From the NCBI RefSeq assembly GCF_014196845.1, contig NZ_JACIEM010000003.1, positions 434,001 to 498,000 of the forward strand: DNA of 64,000 nt. Reading direction: 5' to 3'. Source of the DNA: Aurantimonas endophytica. Its GTDB lineage: Bacteria > Pseudomonadota > Alphaproteobacteria > Rhizobiales > Rhizobiaceae. Shown here piece by piece: positions 61,448 to 64,000 of this stretch. Under the pieces are notes generated by a model. That model was not told where the DNA came from. It ran no database searches and worked only from the letters and a program-made list of their open reading frames with translations. Position numbers and translations under genes: made by a program. Position 1 is the stretch's first letter. Each line of letters opens with the position of its first letter.

Positions 61448-62383
61448 ATGAGCCTTGCGCAGATCAAGCCGATCGACACGCTGACGGAGAACGATCTTCG
61501 GCTGATGCGGATATTCCGGGTCGTCGCCGAAAGCGGCGGGCTGAGCGCTGCGGAATTGCGGCTCAACATGGAGCGCTCGACGATCAGCCGGCACATCAAG
61601 GCGCTGGAGCTGCGGCTCGGCGGCTGCATATGCCTTCGCGGCCCATCAGGATTTGAACTGACCGAGCTTGGCCAGACTGTCCTCCAGGCTGCCATTTCAG
61701 CCTGTGATACGCTCGACACGGTGCGCGACCGTCTCAATCAGGCTCGCAACATCCTCACAGGCGACCTGGTTGTCGGTATCGCCGACAATTGCCTCAGCAA
61801 CCCGCGCTGCCGCGTTGCGATGGCGCTGGCCGAACTCAGCCGGGAAGCGCCGGCGCTGCGCCTCCACGTGGTCGTCCAGACCCCCGCCAATCTGGTGCGC
61901 GAGCTGCACGATCGCCGCGTGCACCTTTGCATCAACGGCGCCGTGTCGCACGACGAGGATTTCGTCCGGCACGAACTTTTCGATGAAGAATTCCGTCTCT
62001 ACGTGAACCGGAGCGCACACCGCGATCCGGTCGGCCTCAGCGATCTTCGCAACCTTGGGATCGGCGTCGTCACGCGCGTCGGAGATCCCTACAGCGAACG
62101 GCTGGCGGCCCGGCTCGGACTGCCCAATGATGCCGTCGCGGTCGGGCTGGAAGCGGTGGCGACCCTCATCGCAAGCGGCAGCTATGTCGGATTTCTACCA
62201 AAGCACTACGTCGATGTCCTTGCCTCGCGGTTCGTCTTCGAAGAAGTGCAGCAAGGCGAGACGCAACGCTACCGATCGCGCTTCTATCTCAATTACGAAC
62301 GCAGCCGGCCGCTCACCGCATCCGGGCGCCGCTTCCGTGATCTCCTGCAAGCCTGCCATCCAGAGCAGGCTCTCCCGGCCTGA
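61448..62383 (+). CDS. LysR family regulator, divergent from DUF1989/ureohydrolase operon
   Basis: A 311-residue LysR regulator. The winged helix covers about residues 13-75 (LRLMRIFRVVAESGGLSAAELRLNMERSTISRHIKALE), with an effector domain from ~95 (LTGDLVVGIADNCLSN onward). ATG 61448 was selected because the HTH starts soon after it; longer frames begin inside the promoter. It is the only regulator next to the ten-gene operon, 127 bases away, so it very probably controls it in response to the imported compound. Confidence 0.9.
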   Translation: MSLAQIKPIDTLTENDLRLMRIFRVVAESGGLSAAELRLNMERSTISRHIKALELRLGGCICLRGPSGFELTELGQTVLQAAISACDTLDTVRDRLNQARNILTGDLVVGIADNCLSNPRCRVAMALAELSREAPALRLHVVVQTPANLVRELHDRRVHLCINGAVSHDEDFVRHELFDEEFRLYVNRSAHRDPVGLSDLRNLGIGVVTRVGDPYSERLAARLGLPNDAVAVGLEAVATLIASGSYVGFLPKHYVDVLASRFVFEEVQQGETQRYRSRFYLNYERSRPLTASGRRFRDLLQACHPEQALPA

Positions 62384-62411
62384 TCGAGTTCTGGAATAGA
62401 GCACTGCGCTG

Positions 62412-62675
62412 CCTGCATGCGTCATCGCCATGGAGGCTTGTTGCGGCGCGCACTTCCTGGGACGCACCTTCGCCGGTCACGGCCACGAGGTGCGGCTGAT
62501 GTTGCCCGAGTACGTGCAGCCCGACGTCAAGGTGCAGAAGACCGATGACCGGGATGCGAAGGCGATCGCCGAGGCGGCCACGCGGCCGACCATGCGGTTC
62601 ATGTCGCTGAATTCCGAGGCGCAGCTCGACGTGCAGGTACTGCACCGTGCGCGCGAGCGGCTGGTGCGGTCTGTA
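62412..62675 (+). mobile_element. IS110-family transposase fragment
   Basis: Translation in the frame containing ATG 62430 gives VIAMEACCGAHFLGRTF, HEVRLMLPEYVQP and DAKAIAEAATRPTMRF, ending HRARERLVRS. These are the typical N-terminal (DEDD-domain) segments of IS110/IS1111 transposases. Similarity starts abruptly about 30 bases after the LysR stop and stops near 62675; the rest of a ~340-residue transposase is missing and no complete ends are visible. It is a dead remnant at the edge of the LysR/DUF1989 block. Confidence 0.85.
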
Positions 62676-62739
62676 CTCCTCGAACGCGGGCTCTCTGCCC
62701 CGAGCGTCGGCGATGCAGCGGATCGAGCGAATGGTCGCG

Positions 62740-63213
62740 TCAGACGAAGGCGATCCAACGGCCTGCGAAGACGGCCGCCAGCCAGAGAACGAGGGAGGTC
62801 GCCGCGGCGACCGACCCCCGCCCTCTCCGAACCATGCCGGCCAGATCGCTGCCATGGGCGAACAGACGCAGTGCCCCCGCGTTGCCGCCTGCTACGGCAA
62901 GGATGGCAAGCTTGGAGAGAAACGCCGGGTTCTGTGCGTAGCTTCCGATGCGGACCGACGCGAGCAGAAGGCCGCTCGCGGCGGCTAGCCCAAACCCCGC
63001 CAGCGCCATTCGGATCAGTGTGGGCATCACCGCGTCGAATTTCGGTCCGAGAATGCCCAGAAGACGGAAGTCCACCGGAGCGATCGATCCGACCAGGATG
63101 CCGATACCGAGGACGTGAAGGGCCGAGATCGTGGGGTATGCTCCCGGCACCGTAGCGATCAGACGAACGATCTGCAGTCCCTCGACCCACTCGAAGACAA
63201 CCGTCAGCTGCAT
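62740..63213 (-). CDS. DUF6644-like integral membrane protein
   Basis: A 157-residue protein with four hydrophobic segments: ISALHVLGIGILVGSIAPVDFRLLG near residues 29-53, then LAGFGLAAASGLLLASV, LAILAVAGGNAGAL and LVLWLAAVFAGRW. The HxLG-x-G-D-x-R-L-L-G pattern is typical of the DUF6644/DUF2214-like family seen with molybdenum hydroxylase clusters. Function unknown. It overlaps the DUF6152 gene by 10 bases and probably belongs to its operon. Confidence 0.75.
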   Translation of the reverse strand: MQLTVVFEWVEGLQIVRLIATVPGAYPTISALHVLGIGILVGSIAPVDFRLLGILGPKFDAVMPTLIRMALAGFGLAAASGLLLASVRIGSYAQNPAFLSKLAILAVAGGNAGALRLFAHGSDLAGMVRRGRGSVAAATSLVLWLAAVFAGRWIAFV

Positions 63214-63686
63214 CCGTCGATGCCTGGAGCCCAGTCTCCCGTGTAGGAGACGACGGCGCCATCCTCGAGTCGGACCCAGCTGCTGCGCAGCTGGTGCGGC
63301 GGAAGGCAGTTCCGCAAGGCGACGACGACGACCCTGTCTCCGACGCTGAGACGATCGGCGAGGTCGTAGAACATGCGGACCGGCGAAAGCTCAATCTTGC
63401 GCACCTCCCCGACGTCTTCGGTTCTGACCACCGATGGGCCGAAATACTCCGCCGGTCGGCCGACCTCGAACGGGGGAAGCTCGGGCGCATCAACCTGAAC
63501 CGTAATTACAGGATGCGGCGGCGAGAACGTGGCATCGGTCACGATCCCGGAGAGAACGATCGGTGTGGCCGCGTCGTACTGTCCCGTTACGCCATGATGG
63601 GCGAGGACTCCCCCTGCCAAGCTCAACATCGTGACGGCCACCCCACAGACGTAGCCGAATGCTTTGAACGTGCGACGTTCCTTCAT
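63204..63686 (-). CDS. DUF6152 family exported protein
   Basis: A 160-residue protein with a signal peptide (FGYVCGVAVTMLSLAGGVLA, then HHGVTGQYD). AHHG after the cleavage site, followed by ATPIVLSGIVTDATFSPPHPVITVQV, is characteristic of DUF6152, a small beta-rich family often encoded beside aldehyde/xanthine dehydrogenase-type genes. ATG 63686 marks the start of the signal; the longer frame upstream overlaps the molybdenum subunit gene. Function is unknown. Confidence 0.75.
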   Translation of the reverse strand: MKERRTFKAFGYVCGVAVTMLSLAGGVLAHHGVTGQYDAATPIVLSGIVTDATFSPPHPVITVQVDAPELPPFEVGRPAEYFGPSVVRTEDVGEVRKIELSPVRMFYDLADRLSVGDRVVVVALRNCLPPHQLRSSWVRLEDGAVVSYTGDWAPGIDGCS

Positions 63687-63699
63687 TGGTTGCGATAGC

Positions 63700-64000
63700 T
63701 CACAGGAGATCCTCAGTTCGGATGGGCATTCGGCGCAGCCGCTTTCCCGTGGCGTGGAAGATCGCGTTTGCAATTGCCGGCGAGGCGCCTGCCATCGCGA
63801 TCTCGGCAACACCTTTGGCACCCACCGAATTAAGCAGCGGATCGGGCTGATCGATGAAGCCAACCTCGATCTCGCCGATATCCGCGTTGACCGGTACGAC
63901 GTAGTCCGCGAAGTCGTTGTTCAACCAACCGCCGTAGCGCCCGTCGACCTCAGTTGCTTCGCGCAGCGCCCCGCCGAAAGCCCACACGACAGCGCCCTGC
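63700..64000 (-). CDS. Molybdenum hydroxylase large subunit, C-terminal part (5' end outside window)
   Basis: The last ~99 residues of a xanthine dehydrogenase/isoquinoline-oxidoreductase-type large subunit, with WLNNDFADYVVPVNADI, then NSVGAKGVAEIAMAGASPAIANAI containing the catalytic-Glu segment GAKGVAE. It ends RRMPIRTEDLL, normal for the family. In-frame codons continue to the window edge, so the gene is truncated only by the window. Together with DUF6152 and DUF6644 it probably forms one minus-strand operon. Confidence 0.9.
   Translation of the reverse strand, partial: QGAVVWAFGGALREATEVDGRYGGWLNNDFADYVVPVNADIGEIEVGFIDQPDPLLNSVGAKGVAEIAMAGASPAIANAIFHATGKRLRRMPIRTEDLL

Noticed and set aside
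1-64000. CRISPR arrays, tRNA or rRNA genes, prophage
   Set aside because: No regularly spaced repeats, cloverleaf-like segments, rRNA-like stretches or phage structural genes were recognised on either strand.

Overview
The window is GC-rich and densely packed, with many 4-base start/stop overlaps. It looks like chromosome of a Hyphomicrobiales (Rhizobiales)-type alphaproteobacterium. This is inferred from the gene mix (DUF1127 and DUF6894 proteins, an OhrR/Ohr pair, a VirA/VirG-like two-component pair, several ABC uptake operons, BKACE and aerobic molybdenum hydroxylases), not from a marker gene. No rRNA, tRNA or CRISPR array was seen.

Layout. 1-2092: end of a polyol-type SDR dehydrogenase and an FGGY pentulose kinase. 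2569-4998: small stress or accessory genes (membrane protein, DUF6894, DUF427, ferritin-like, a 59-residue protein), with a strong intrinsic terminator at 4765-4800. 5377-7793: a YeiH-type exporter converging on a BenE-type transporter. 7793-15433 (minus strand): AraC regulator, three-subunit molybdenum hydroxylase whose large subunit carries a fused CoxG domain, acyl-CoA ligase, enoyl-CoA hydratase and transporter, which reads as uptake and CoA-dependent breakdown of an aromatic or other organic acid. 15575-24376: GntR regulator divergent from a livJHMGF-type operon that continues into SDR, BKACE and SDR genes. 24461-29825: mixed dehydrogenases, an HxlR regulator, a PAP2 phosphatase, an FAD monooxygenase and two decayed genes (a ThuA fragment and a frameshifted DoxX-like gene). 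30000-34422: di-haem cytochrome c, VirA-like hybrid kinase and VirG-like regulator. 35844-37773: ohrR/ohr with palindromic operators, plus a secreted hydrolase. 37943-47681: hydrolases, a GMC oxidoreductase, an HTH-GAF protein, a BCCT transporter and a LysR regulator. 47792-53584: cystine-type ABC transporter, regulators, a YcaC-type hydrolase and an SDR. 53639-62383: the most interesting block, a ten-gene minus-strand operon with a divergent LysR regulator. 62412-64000: an IS110 remnant, then DUF6644, DUF6152 and the end of another molybdenum hydroxylase.

The 53.6-61.3 kb operon holds four DUF1989 genes in two dissimilar pairs, two ureohydrolase-superfamily enzymes and a complete polar amino-acid ABC importer. 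DUF1989 pairs are known from guanidine metabolism, but the guanidine/urea carboxylase and allophanate hydrolase of that route are absent here. The operon therefore looks like an import-and-degradation system for an unidentified guanidino or ureido compound. A second notable point is the LivG/LivF pair: substitutions in LivF Walker A (Lys to Arg) and in the LivG signature (Gly to Ser) fall in the same composite ATP site and leave the other site intact.
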